Shown piece by piece: positions 55,962 to 64,000 of a stretch of DNA of 64,000 bases. A program made the translations under genes and the position numbers. The notes under the pieces were generated by a model. The model made no database searches, was not told where the DNA came from, and worked only from the letters and a program-made list of their open reading frames with translations. This DNA comes from Iodidimonas sp. SYSU 1G8 (GTDB lineage: Bacteria > Pseudomonadota > Alphaproteobacteria > SMXS01), in the NCBI RefSeq assembly GCF_039655775.1, contig NZ_JBBYXJ010000001.1, positions 1,883,501-1,947,500 on the forward strand, given 5' to 3'. Numbering within the stretch: the stretch's first letter is position 1; every line of letters begins with the position of its first letter.

Positions 55962-57215
55962 ATGCGTAGGACTCTTACTGCAACCTTGAGAACCGCACTG
56001 ATCTCGAGCACGGCCTGCGCCATGCTGATCAGCGCGCCCGCCGCCTTCGCCCAGCGGGGCGGCAATGATGACGACGATCCGCGCGCCCAACGTCAGGAAC
56101 AGCGTCAGGAACGACGCCAGGAACGGCAGGAACAGCGCATGGAGCGCCGGCAGGAGCAGCAGCAGCGCGCCATGCCCCAACAGGAACGCGCCCGTCCGCA
56201 GGCCGAGGAGCGCCGGGAACGCCCGCGCCCGCAGATGGAACAGCGTGCCATGCCCCAGCGCGAGGATCCGCGCGCCGGTATCCGCGACAGGGCGGAGGCG
56301 GCCCGCGAGAGCCGCGAAGAACGGCGCGCGGAGCGCCAACGCGACAACGACCAGTCGCCGACGCGGATCAACCCCATGCAGCAGACGCCGCAGCAGCGGG
56401 ATGCCGCCCGGGAATGGCAGAACCAGCGGAACGACCGCCAGGAGAACCGCGCCAACATCCGTGAGGAACGCCGCGAGGACCGCGCCGAAAGGATTGACGA
56501 CCGGCGTGATGATCGCAACCGGGCGATCAACGAGCGCCGTGACGACCGGATCGATCGCCGTGATGACAGGCGTGACGCGCAGCAGGAACGCCGCGAGGAC
56601 CGCGCGGAACGTCGGGACGATCGGCGCGACTGGCGGGACGATCGCCGCGATGCGCGCCAGGATTGGCGGCAGGACCGCTGGCGCAACGACCGCAACGACT
56701 GGCGCCACGACCGCCGCAACTGGGAACGCCGCTGGGCCGAACGCAATCGCCGCGAACGCGGTTGGGTGTGGGACCGCGCGCCGCGCCGCAGCTATGCCTG
56801 GTATCGTCCGGGTTTCAGCATCGGCTATCTGCCGAGGGGCTACCGTTCGCTCCGCGTCGGCCCGCGTGATTACTATTACTACGAGGGCCTGTACTATTCG
56901 CGCGGCTCGAGCGGCTACGTGGTCGTGAACGCCCCGTACGGCGCCTTCGTGCCAGACCTGCCGGTCGGGTTCAGCACGCTCTATTACAGCGGCCGAGAGT
57001 ACTATTACTACTACGGCACCTACTATGTGTGGGACCCGCGTTACCGGCAGTACGTGGTCGTGGAACCGCCGATGGGCGTTGCCGTGAGCTATCTGCCCGA
57101 TGGCTATGACACGGAATATCGCGACGGCTTCATGTACTACCGCTACGGCAATACCTACTACCGGCCCGATTATCGGGACGACGGTTCGGAAGTGTTCATC
57201 AGCGTCCGCTTCTGA
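55962..57215 (+). CDS. Exported Arg/Asp/Glu-rich protein with C-terminal DUF6515-like domain
   Basis: 417-residue protein with signal peptide ending AAFA. Residues about 35-270 are an extreme low-complexity, highly charged region full of RRDDR, ERREDR and RQE repeats that would form a long charged helix or disordered polyampholyte. Residues about 290-417 are tyrosine-rich with repeated GYVVVNAP/YLPDGY-like strands, matching the DUF6515 family. RBS GGGAGTTGACCG precedes ATG. Function unknown; envelope or matrix role is plausible. The opposite strand is also open here because of the biased composition, but it is not a gene. Confidence 0.78.
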   Translation: MRRTLTATLRTALISSTACAMLISAPAAFAQRGGNDDDDPRAQRQEQRQERRQERQEQRMERRQEQQQRAMPQQERARPQAEERRERPRPQMEQRAMPQREDPRAGIRDRAEAARESREERRAERQRDNDQSPTRINPMQQTPQQRDAAREWQNQRNDRQENRANIREERREDRAERIDDRRDDRNRAINERRDDRIDRRDDRRDAQQERREDRAERRDDRRDWRDDRRDARQDWRQDRWRNDRNDWRHDRRNWERRWAERNRRERGWVWDRAPRRSYAWYRPGFSIGYLPRGYRSLRVGPRDYYYYEGLYYSRGSSGYVVVNAPYGAFVPDLPVGFSTLYYSGREYYYYYGTYYVWDPRYRQYVVVEPPMGVAVSYLPDGYDTEYRDGFMYYRYGNTYYRPDYRDDGSEVFISVRF

Positions 57216-57235
57216 TCCTGCCCCATGCGTCTGGG

Positions 57236-57270
57236 ATGGCCCGGCTGGCGACAGCCGGGCCATTTCGTTT
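57236..57270. terminator. Intrinsic terminator after the DUF6515-like gene
   Basis: Perfect 12-bp stem ATGGCCCGGCTG-GCGA-CAGCCGGGCCAT, then TTCGTTT, 20 bases past the stop and just before the convergent sugar transferase stop. Confidence 0.85.
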
Positions 57271-57276
57271 CACGGG

Positions 57277-58728
57277 TCAGTACGCATTCTTCTGAAAGAG
57301 AAACACGCCCGCGGTACGCAGGAGAATCTGCAGGTCGAGCCATAGCGACCAGTTGTCCACATAGGCCAGATCGTATCGCAGGCGCCTTTCCATATCCTGC
57401 AGCGTCCGCGTTTCGCCTCTGGCGCCATTGACCTGCGCCCAGCCGGTAATGCCCGGCTTGATGCCGTGGCGCACCAGATAGTCATCGATGCGACCGGCAT
57501 AGTCGGCGTTCATCGAAACCTCGTGCGGCCGCGGTCCGACCAGCGACATGTCGCCGCGCAGCACGTTGATCAGTTGCGGCAGCTCGTCGATGCTGGTGGC
57601 CCTGAGGATGCGCCCGATCCGGGTGACCCGGTTGTCGTCGCGTGTCGCCTGCCTGAAAGCCGCGGCCTCCTCGACCCGCATGGTCCGGAACTTGAAGATC
57701 GAAAATTCGCGCTTCTGGAATCCCGCCCGTTTCTGCAGATAGAAGACCGGGCCGGGCGAATCCAGCTTGATCAGGGCGGCGATGAGCAGGAACAGCGGCG
57801 AGACGAGCAGGAGCAGGATGCCGGCCAGGACATAGTCCTCGATCCGTTTGATGAGATGGGCCTCGCTCGACAGCGGCGCCCGCATCAGGTTCATGGCCAG
57901 CAGACCATCGAGTGTCTTGATGGGCCGGCCGACCCATGCGTTGCCCAGCCGGGGCAGCACCAGTTCCACATCGAGGGCAAGCCCCCGCAGCGCCCGGACA
58001 CAGGCGTTGATGTCCTCCTGCTCACGCCAGTTGAACAGCAGGATGACCCGATCCGGTCCCAGATCCTCGGCAAGACGCGGCAGATGATGCAGCCCTGAGT
58101 ACACGTCGCAGCCATGCGAGCGCTCAAGACTGTCGCCCTCCGTCGCGATCACGCCGAGCACGCTGATGCGCCGCTGCGACTTGCCGAACAGCCAGCCCAT
58201 GAAACTGCCGATGCGCTCGGGATCGCCGACGAGCAATACGCGGTCCCGCAGCATCCCCTTGGCCTGCGCCGCACGCACCAGCGCGGCGCGCAACAGGAAC
58301 GATAGCGCGATGCCGACGAACCCGATCAGCATCCACGACAGGAACCAGACGCGCGAGAAATCCGCCGATGTCTTCGATCCGAAACCGATCGCCAGCAATA
58401 TGGTGGCCACCATGGCCTGAGCACCGAGCAGCCGGAACAGCTGCGGTGTGCGATGGGCATAGGAGTCGATGTCGTAAAGCCGCCGCCAGCGGAAGATGTT
58501 GAGAGACAGCATGATCGCCAAGGCGACCGGAAACAGGTAGCCGGACGGCATGTCCAGATCGCCGAAGCGGATCAGGAACGCCACGAACGCCGACCCGAGC
58601 ATGATGACCGCGTCACCGATCATCGCCATGATCTCGATCGTGCGGGGCGTCCAGCGAATGACCGCCGGCTGCACCCTCTTCGACCTGGAAAGGTCGATCC
58701 CCTCTTGGCTCGCGTTAAGCACGAGCAT
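57277..58728 (-). CDS. Undecaprenyl-phosphate sugar phosphotransferase (exopolysaccharide priming)
   Basis: 483-residue polytopic enzyme (WbaP/WcaJ-like). Five N-terminal helices lie from about 30 to 200, with a CoA-binding-like domain (VLLVGDPERIGSF) after. The C-terminal bacterial sugar transferase domain has KFRTM, the RRTSIDELPQLINVL-like RATSIDELPQL and GDMSLVGPRPHE, then PGITGWAQVNG. It transfers a sugar phosphate to undecaprenyl phosphate and starts repeat-unit synthesis. Start uncertain: ATG 58728 or GTG 58722 fit, with GAGGG upstream; the frame opens 31 codons earlier. First of the polysaccharide genes. Confidence 0.9.
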   Translation of the reverse strand: MLVLNASQEGIDLSRSKRVQPAVIRWTPRTIEIMAMIGDAVIMLGSAFVAFLIRFGDLDMPSGYLFPVALAIMLSLNIFRWRRLYDIDSYAHRTPQLFRLLGAQAMVATILLAIGFGSKTSADFSRVWFLSWMLIGFVGIALSFLLRAALVRAAQAKGMLRDRVLLVGDPERIGSFMGWLFGKSQRRISVLGVIATEGDSLERSHGCDVYSGLHHLPRLAEDLGPDRVILLFNWREQEDINACVRALRGLALDVELVLPRLGNAWVGRPIKTLDGLLAMNLMRAPLSSEAHLIKRIEDYVLAGILLLLVSPLFLLIAALIKLDSPGPVFYLQKRAGFQKREFSIFKFRTMRVEEAAAFRQATRDDNRVTRIGRILRATSIDELPQLINVLRGDMSLVGPRPHEVSMNADYAGRIDDYLVRHGIKPGITGWAQVNGARGETRTLQDMERRLRYDLAYVDNWSLWLDLQILLRTAGVFLFQKNAY

Positions 58729-58926
58729 GCCCTCGATATGCGCAGGAAATGTGCGCCTGTTGCCCCACCACTCCTTGTCCTTCAATTGCGGTAGAATGCC
58801 AAGGGCAAATCCCGCGATCAACCCTCACAACCCGGTTACCGCGCGCTCGGACTCCCGTGCGATTGCACGCCGGCGGATGCGGGTGTATGCCACGAGACCA
58901 TCACTCGCGCATGGAGCGTCTTCGCC

Positions 58927-60426
58927 TTGGAGCGGCCCGAACAACCGGCGGACAGTCTGGATTTCGACGGCGATGTCGGCGCGCTCAAAAGGAAGTCGGT
59001 CCGCGGCGGCGCCGTTCTGGGCGTCCTGCAACTGTGCCAGGTCTTCCTGCAGCTGGCCTGGACGGTGGCCATGGCCAGGTTGCTGCGGCCGGAGGATTTC
59101 GGCCTGGTCGCCATGGCCGTCCCCCTCGTGTCCCTCATCGGCATCATTCGCGACATGGGACTGGCGGATGCGGTGTTGCGCCGGCCGCGGCTGACCTATG
59201 CCGAGATGTCCAATCTCTACTGGGTTTCCCTCGCGATCCACGTCGCCGCGTTCTGCCTGTTCGTCGCCGCCGCGCCGCTGGTCGGACTGTTCTATGGCGC
59301 GCCCGAGGTATCGTGGATCGTCGCCGCCTATAGCCTGTTGCTGCTGCTGAACGGTGTGGCGTCGCTGCACGTGGCGCTGCTCACCCGGCGGCTGCAATTC
59401 GCCCGGGTCGGCCTGATCAAGCTTGTCGGCTTTACCGTCGGCGCGGCGGCGGGCGTAGTGGTCGGCCTCATCTGGCACACCTACTGGGCGCTGGTCGTCA
59501 TGGGCCTGACCGTCGGCCTCACCGAGCTGTTGATGGCATGGCTGATGAGCGGGTGGGTTCCCAGCCGGCCGCATCGGGGAACCAACGTGCGCACCATGGT
59601 CGATTTTGGCGCCAATGTCGGCCTGTCGCGGCTGATGAACTATGCCTCCTCCAACGCGGATACCGTCATCGTCGGCAAGGTACTCGGCGCGGTCGCCCTC
59701 GGGTTTTACGACCGCGCCTACCGCCTGATGGTCACGCCGACCTCGCTGCTGCTGAAACCGCTGGAGTCGGTGGCGCCCTCCATTTTCAGCCGCCTTTTGG
59801 ACACGCCCGATGTCTATCGCCGCTCGGTGCTGGGCGCGATGGGCCTCGTGCTGATGGCGACCATGCCCGGCATGCTGTTCGCGGTGGTGATGGCACCACT
59901 GCTCATTCCGCTTGCCTATGGTCACGGCTGGGACCCGGTCGTGCCGATCTTCCAGGCCTTCGGCGTGGCCGCGGTCCTGCGGTTCCAGATGGTGATGCTC
60001 GACTGGCTGTTCGTGGTCGAGGGCCGGTCGAGGGCCTATCGGCATTGGGGAGTGGCGCGCGCCTCCGTGATGATCGCCGGCTTCGCCATCGGCGTGAACT
60101 GGGGCGCGCTGGGCGTCGCCGCCAGCTATGCGATCGCCATCGCCCTGCTGCTGCCGGTCCAGGCCATCTGGCTCGGCCGGACGTCGCCGGTGCGTCCCGC
60201 CGACATCGGCCGGAGCATCGTCATTCTCGTGCCGGGCGCCGGGATGGCCGTCTCGACCATGCTATGGCTGGTGCGCGCGCGGCCGCTCCCCGACTGGGCG
60301 GCGCTGATCCTGGCGCTGGCGGCATCCTATGGACTGGTCATCGCCGTGGCCGCTCTTTTCCCGTCGGGACGCGCCACCATGAAGGGCGGCATCGTCACGA
60401 TCCGCGAGGGCCTGCGGCGCTCCTGA
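58927..60426 (+). CDS. Oligosaccharide flippase (Wzx / MOP family)
   Basis: 499-residue inner-membrane protein with 12 or more hydrophobic helices. The start SVRGGAVLGVLQLCQVFLQL and LLRPEDFGLVAMAVPLVSLI is typical of Wzx-like polysaccharide exporters that move lipid-linked repeat units across the membrane. The TTG start at 58927 is used, with GGAG upstream; no better in-frame start exists and the upstream 50 codons lack one. It is divergent from the priming transferase and convergent with the polymerase. Confidence 0.87.
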   Translation: MERPEQPADSLDFDGDVGALKRKSVRGGAVLGVLQLCQVFLQLAWTVAMARLLRPEDFGLVAMAVPLVSLIGIIRDMGLADAVLRRPRLTYAEMSNLYWVSLAIHVAAFCLFVAAAPLVGLFYGAPEVSWIVAAYSLLLLLNGVASLHVALLTRRLQFARVGLIKLVGFTVGAAAGVVVGLIWHTYWALVVMGLTVGLTELLMAWLMSGWVPSRPHRGTNVRTMVDFGANVGLSRLMNYASSNADTVIVGKVLGAVALGFYDRAYRLMVTPTSLLLKPLESVAPSIFSRLLDTPDVYRRSVLGAMGLVLMATMPGMLFAVVMAPLLIPLAYGHGWDPVVPIFQAFGVAAVLRFQMVMLDWLFVVEGRSRAYRHWGVARASVMIAGFAIGVNWGALGVAASYAIAIALLLPVQAIWLGRTSPVRPADIGRSIVILVPGAGMAVSTMLWLVRARPLPDWAALILALAASYGLVIAVAALFPSGRATMKGGIVTIREGLRRS

Positions 60427-60431
60427 TCGGT

Positions 60432-61757
60432 CTATTCCCCGGGCTCCAGGGATTGCCGCAACCGCGGAGGCTGCGCCGCCGGTCCCGCTGCCGCCGCCGG
60501 TTCGGGCGCCTCGACCGGACGGCGCTGCCAGCGCATGCCGATCAGCCCCGACGTGAAGAGCATCCAGGTGATCTCGGAATGCTCGAAGATCACCTTCTCG
60601 GCGATGCTGTACACCAGGATGAAGACCATCAGCCCGCCAAAGAACGCGCCCGCGTCGTCCTTCGTCATGGCGAGGTAGCTGAGCGCCCGGTAGATCATCT
60701 GGCCGAACAGGGCCGCGACGAGCACCAGCCCGACGAGGCCGAGTTCGAGCCACACGTCGAGGAAGCCGTTATGACCGTTGCCCAGCTTGGTGTTCTCGCT
60801 GCCGAAGGTGTTGAAGAACACCTGGAAGGCATAATCCTCGATCCAGAACGAGCGGTAGCCCGCGCCCAGAATGGGGCTGTTGAAGCCATATTCGAAAGCC
60901 GCCTGCCAGATATAGACCCGGTTGGTCAGGGTCGCGTCCCGGCCCAGTAATTCGAGGACTTCGCCGGTATTGGTGAGGACGAGGGCCAGCACCGGGATCG
61001 CCGCCATGGTCGTGACCGCCAGCCGGAGATAGACCGGCATGCCGCCCCGGCGCGGCTCCCAGACGATGACGATGCTGATGAAGGCCGCCATGCACGCCAC
61101 GATCGCGGTCGCCGCGTGCGCCTTCCACAGGCACAGCAGGAAAATCCCCAGCAGGACCGCGTCATAGGCCTGGAAGCGCCATGCCGTGCGGCGCAGGACC
61201 CAGATCGCCAGCAGGCCGAGGGCCATCACGCGGCCGAACATGGTGTTGATGCCGACAATGCCGCGCCACCAGCCCGCCTTGCGGATGTCGCCGGTTTCGT
61301 AGGCCGTCATGGGCAGGGTGAAGATGCCGATGATGCTGATGATGGCGACGAGGGCGAGCGCGATGCCAGTCAGCTTCAGCAGGTCGCGCAGCGGAAATCT
61401 CAGCGCCAGGTAGAAGCAGAACACGCTCGTCATCACCAGCGCCATGCTGCGCCGGAACGCCACCATCGGCTCCACCGACCACAGGCACGACAGCACCACA
61501 TAGCCGAGCGCCACCAGCAGCAGCTTGTTCTGCGACAGAATGCCAAGCAGTTCATGGCTGTGCCGCCGGACGAGCAGGATGCCCGAAATGCTGTAGAGGG
61601 TCAGCAGGATGGCGAAGCGGAGAGGGTTGCTTTCGTCGAGTCCGTCCTGTCCCGCCGTGACCGAGGTCGCGGAGAGAACGAGCACCAGCGCATTGCACGC
61701 CGTAAACAGGGTGAAAACCACGAAGGCTTTCTCCCAGACCGGCACTTTTGCGTCCAC
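60432..61757 (-). CDS. O-antigen ligase / Wzy polymerase-like protein
   Basis: 441-residue polytopic membrane protein with about 11 hydrophobic helices. The long loop with GRDATLTNRVYIWQAAFEYG and LGNGHNGFLDVWLELGL is the conserved O-antigen polymerase/ligase region; the HNGFLD histidine is part of the signature. GTG 61757 follows AAAGGGGGCAGCA, better supported than upstream ATGs that would overlap the divergent WecG gene. It likely polymerises or ligates repeat units in the periplasm. Confidence 0.86.
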   Translation of the reverse strand: MDAKVPVWEKAFVVFTLFTACNALVLVLSATSVTAGQDGLDESNPLRFAILLTLYSISGILLVRRHSHELLGILSQNKLLLVALGYVVLSCLWSVEPMVAFRRSMALVMTSVFCFYLALRFPLRDLLKLTGIALALVAIISIIGIFTLPMTAYETGDIRKAGWWRGIVGINTMFGRVMALGLLAIWVLRRTAWRFQAYDAVLLGIFLLCLWKAHAATAIVACMAAFISIVIVWEPRRGGMPVYLRLAVTTMAAIPVLALVLTNTGEVLELLGRDATLTNRVYIWQAAFEYGFNSPILGAGYRSFWIEDYAFQVFFNTFGSENTKLGNGHNGFLDVWLELGLVGLVLVAALFGQMIYRALSYLAMTKDDAGAFFGGLMVFILVYSIAEKVIFEHSEITWMLFTSGLIGMRWQRRPVEAPEPAAAAGPAAQPPRLRQSLEPGE

Positions 61758-61830
61758 TGCTGCCCCCTTTGCCGATCCGACGCGGGCTGGCTGTATCGCC
61801 AGCTCATCGCTCCTCATCGGCCCACTACCC

Positions 61831-62724
61831 ATGGAAATGTCTTGGCACTCCACGGTATGGTGGTCAACCAGATTCACCCGCCTGAAAGTCCCTGCCTTGC
61901 AGTCCCTGACGTCCGAAAACGCACCTTCGGCACCGGCCTCCGGCAGCCGGCCCCGTTCCATCCTCCATGTGCGTGTCGGCGGCGTGCCCACGGCCTGCCT
62001 GAATCGCGAGGAGCTTGCCCTGCAGATGGTCGAGGACTGCCTGGCGGCCCGCAACGATCCGGATCTTCCGGCCAAGCTGGTCTACACCTCAAACGCGCAT
62101 GGAATCTCGCTGGCCGCTACCGACGAGAACTTCCGGCGGGCGCTGGCCGAAGCCGACCTGATCCATGCGGATGGGGGCGTGATCGTCGCCGCGTCCCGCC
62201 TGCTGACCCCGCATCGCATCCCGGAACGGTCGGCGACCACCGACTTCATCCATGACGCCGCCGCCGCCGCCGCGCGGGAAGGGCTGAGCTTCTACCTGCT
62301 GGGCGCGCCGGAGGAGATCAACGCCGCCGCGGCGCGAAAGCTGGAGGAGCTCTACCCCGGCATCAGGATCGTCGGACGGCGCCATGGCTATTTCAGCGAG
62401 GCCGACGAGGAGGCTATCTGCGCCGAGATTTCAGCCTCGGGCGCGGATGTGGTCTGGATCGGTCTCGGCAAGCCGAAGGAGCAGATTTTCTGCCTGCGCA
62501 ACCGGCACCGGATCAAGGCGGGATGGATCGCCACCAGCGGCGGCTGCTTCCATTTCCTGAGCGGTGACTACAAGCGGGCGCCGAAATGGATGTGCGACAA
62601 CGGGCTGGAATGGCTGCACCGCATGGTCACCCGGCCCCGGCAACTGGGCTGGCGCTACATGGTCACCAATCCGCACGCGCTCTACCTGCTGGCGACGCGC
62701 ACCGGCGGCACCGTCTACCTCTAG
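61831..62724 (+). CDS. WecG/TagA/CpsF family glycosyltransferase
   Basis: 297-residue GT26 enzyme. Key segments: TSNAHGISLAAT, ADLIHADGGVIVAASRLL with the catalytic-region Asp, FYLLGAPEEI, and VVWIGLGKPKEQIF. It adds ManNAcA-, ManNAc- or glucose-type sugar to an undecaprenyl-linked intermediate. The core begins near residue 50, so the true start may be a TTG at 61897; ATG 61831 is used. Divergent from the polymerase gene. Confidence 0.86.
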   Translation: MEMSWHSTVWWSTRFTRLKVPALQSLTSENAPSAPASGSRPRSILHVRVGGVPTACLNREELALQMVEDCLAARNDPDLPAKLVYTSNAHGISLAATDENFRRALAEADLIHADGGVIVAASRLLTPHRIPERSATTDFIHDAAAAAAREGLSFYLLGAPEEINAAAARKLEELYPGIRIVGRRHGYFSEADEEAICAEISASGADVVWIGLGKPKEQIFCLRNRHRIKAGWIATSGGCFHFLSGDYKRAPKWMCDNGLEWLHRMVTRPRQLGWRYMVTNPHALYLLATRTGGTVYL

Positions 62725-62734
62725 CCGCGACGAT

Positions 62735-63646
62735 CTACCAGCCGAGTCTGGTCAGGTCGCGGCCGAGAAAGTCGCTCCAGAACACGGTCTCGTCCGCCGC
62801 GATCCGTTTCAGCCGGGCGGTCAGTTCGGAAGGCGCCTTGGACGGCGCCGCCTTGATGAGATGGGGGCGCACGCGGGTGAAGTTTCCCCGCTTGATCCAG
62901 CGTGCCTGCTCGATGGCGATGCCGAGCAGACTGTCCAGATCGGGCAGCCGCGTGTCGTTGTAAAGCGGCGGCTTTTCGCCGAAGGCGTCCGGGTCCACGC
63001 CGAGGAAGTCGCCGAGCCGGGCGCGCAGCAGGTCGGGCCGCGCGAACATTTCCTCGTAGATCAGCACCATGAGCCGCTCGCGCGGAAACTCGGCCAGATA
63101 GGGCTGGATCAGGCGGGAATAGAGGCTGTTGCCCAGATAGCGATAGTTCCACAGCACGTCGTCATACTGCCGGACATAGGGACCAGCCTCGATCCGGCCG
63201 CTCGCGAGCGCCGTGTCGATGCCCTGACGCTCCGCCGCCATGGCGGCGTCGGGATCGTCCGGCAGGGACTCGAATATCTCCTGCCACGAGCGGCGTTCGT
63301 GGCCGCGTTTGACCATGTGCAGGAAACCGGAATAGGTGCGGGCCGCCGGCGCGCGCAGAATGGCGATCAGCTTGATGTCGCGGCCCAGATGGCCGGCGAT
63401 GCGGCCGGCGATGCGGGGATCGGCCAGATAGGTCGTCGTGCCGTCGATCCGCGCCGGCTCGCTGCCATTGGCCGCGCGGAAGCAGCGTTCATAGCGCTCG
63501 GGAGACGCCAGGTTGATGGCGCGGGAGTAGAAATTGGGCTCCTTGGGGTTCGATACGGCGCATTGCGGATGCTCGGACAGGAATTTGCACAGCGAGGAAG
63601 TCCCGCTCTTCTGCGCGCCGATCATGATCACATTGGCCAGCGTCAA
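62735..63646 (-). CDS. PAPS-dependent sulfotransferase
   Basis: 303-residue cytosolic sulfotransferase. The 5'-phosphosulfate loop is GAQKSGTSSL at residues 9-18; the 3'-phosphate loop lies near ILRAPAARTYSGFLHMV. It moves sulfate from PAPS to a sugar or lipid. TTG at 63646 overlaps the upstream gene stop as TTGA, with GGAGGAGC before it, so translation is coupled. In a polysaccharide cluster this suggests a sulfated exopolymer or glycolipid. Substrate unknown. Confidence 0.88.
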   Translation of the reverse strand: MTLANVIMIGAQKSGTSSLCKFLSEHPQCAVSNPKEPNFYSRAINLASPERYERCFRAANGSEPARIDGTTTYLADPRIAGRIAGHLGRDIKLIAILRAPAARTYSGFLHMVKRGHERRSWQEIFESLPDDPDAAMAAERQGIDTALASGRIEAGPYVRQYDDVLWNYRYLGNSLYSRLIQPYLAEFPRERLMVLIYEEMFARPDLLRARLGDFLGVDPDAFGEKPPLYNDTRLPDLDSLLGIAIEQARWIKRGNFTRVRPHLIKAAPSKAPSELTARLKRIAADETVFWSDFLGRDLTRLGW

Positions 63647-64000
63647 CGGCGCTCCTCCTCCGGCACCGTATCCCGGATCTGGCCGCCGCGGGCGGCCATC
63701 TCGCGCAGGATGCGCGTATCGGTCGCGTCCCGGTCCCAGGGCCTCGCGCCGACATCCGGCGCCAGCAGGGCCGGCAAGGCGGCGGCGGGAACGATCTCGA
63801 TGTCCTCGGGCCAGCCGATGGGCGGCGACGGGACGATCGGGTTGAAGGCGAGCGCGTCCAGTTCCGGCGATCGGGTCTCGAACGCCACCGTGCCTTGGGC
63901 TTCATTGCCGTGCAGGTAGATGCGCGAGCCCGTCGTCACGCCCTGCTTGCTGAAGAATTTCACCGCCGGACGGGTCGAGGGACCGGCGATCACCAGGTTG
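63643..64000 (-). CDS. 3' end of a gene, possible polysaccharide lyase-like C-terminus (partial)
   Basis: Runs off the right edge; at least 118 residues are visible. The tail has GARPWDRDATDTRILREMAARGGQIRD, a pattern often seen at the end of pectate-lyase and right-handed beta-helix proteins, and the earlier part reads NLVIAGPSTRPAVKF. Coupled to the sulfotransferase by TTGA overlap. Its family is uncertain until the rest is seen. Confidence 0.6.
   Translation of the reverse strand, partial: NLVIAGPSTRPAVKFFSKQGVTTGSRIYLHGNEAQGTVAFETRSPELDALAFNPIVPSPPIGWPEDIEIVPAAALPALLAPDVGARPWDRDATDTRILREMAARGGQIRDTVPEEERR

Noticed and set aside
55947-57263. Minus-strand frame of 438 codons opposite the charged protein
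   Set aside because: Arises from the biased Arg/Asp codons; its product is a low-complexity Ala/Val/Ile/Pro chain with no supporting signals.

Overview
The window is about 64 kb of high-GC chromosomal DNA, almost fully coding, with stretches of intrinsic terminators and many GGGGAG-type ribosome binding sites. TonB-dependent receptors, a SapC-family protein, a PEP-CTERM protein, an iron superoxide dismutase, an EmrAB-type pump and many GTG/TTG starts suggest a Gram-negative, aerobic, probably alphaproteobacterial organism. The genus cannot be fixed from the sequence alone. No tRNA, rRNA, CRISPR array, transposase or phage gene was seen.

Positions 1-1910 hold a metallophosphatase and a glycosyltransferase. 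Positions 1993-26643 form a catabolic island: two large TonB-dependent receptors, four Rieske ring-hydroxylating oxygenase alpha subunits (three of them tandem paralogues), two of the window's three cytochromes P450, an acyl-CoA dehydrogenase, an LLM-class flavin oxidoreductase, an old-yellow-enzyme/FAD fusion with a 4Fe-4S cluster, two SnoaL-like proteins, a VOC (glyoxalase-fold) protein, three TetR regulators and one LuxR-type regulator. The layout suggests uptake and stepwise oxidation of a hydrophobic compound (terpenoid, steroid-like or aromatic); the substrate cannot be read from the DNA. Lux-box-like 20-bp palindromes lie before two of the tandem Rieske genes and between the VOC and P450 genes, close to the LuxR-type gene; this is the most notable regulatory signal.

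Positions 26720-37002 carry a TetR regulator, a possible small ORF followed by a structured small RNA with a CUCCUCCC (anti-Shine-Dalgarno) motif, a ModE-like regulator, a six-PAS hybrid histidine kinase, a type 2 (eukaryote-like) isoleucyl-tRNA synthetase, a MAPEG protein and a third P450.

Positions 37161-48503 form an envelope and phospho-signalling region: STAS protein, PP2C phosphatase, TssL (DotU/OmpA-like), FHA protein (TagH-like), a TolB-like/TPR membrane protein, a LysM lipoprotein, a TPR lipoprotein, a LysM-NodB deacetylase lipoprotein and a membrane Ser/Thr kinase with HAMP. It resembles the threonine-phosphorylation branch of type VI secretion, but no sheath, tube, baseplate or TssM gene is present in the window.

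Positions 48657-57215 hold an acetyltransferase, an SDR and thiolase pair, a SapC-like protein, an EmrAB-type efflux pair, Fe-superoxide dismutase and an Arg/Asp-rich exported protein. From 57277 to the right edge is an exopolysaccharide cluster: priming sugar transferase, flippase, O-antigen-ligase-like polymerase, WecG/TagA glycosyltransferase, sulfotransferase, and the 3' end of a possible polysaccharide lyase-like gene running off the window.
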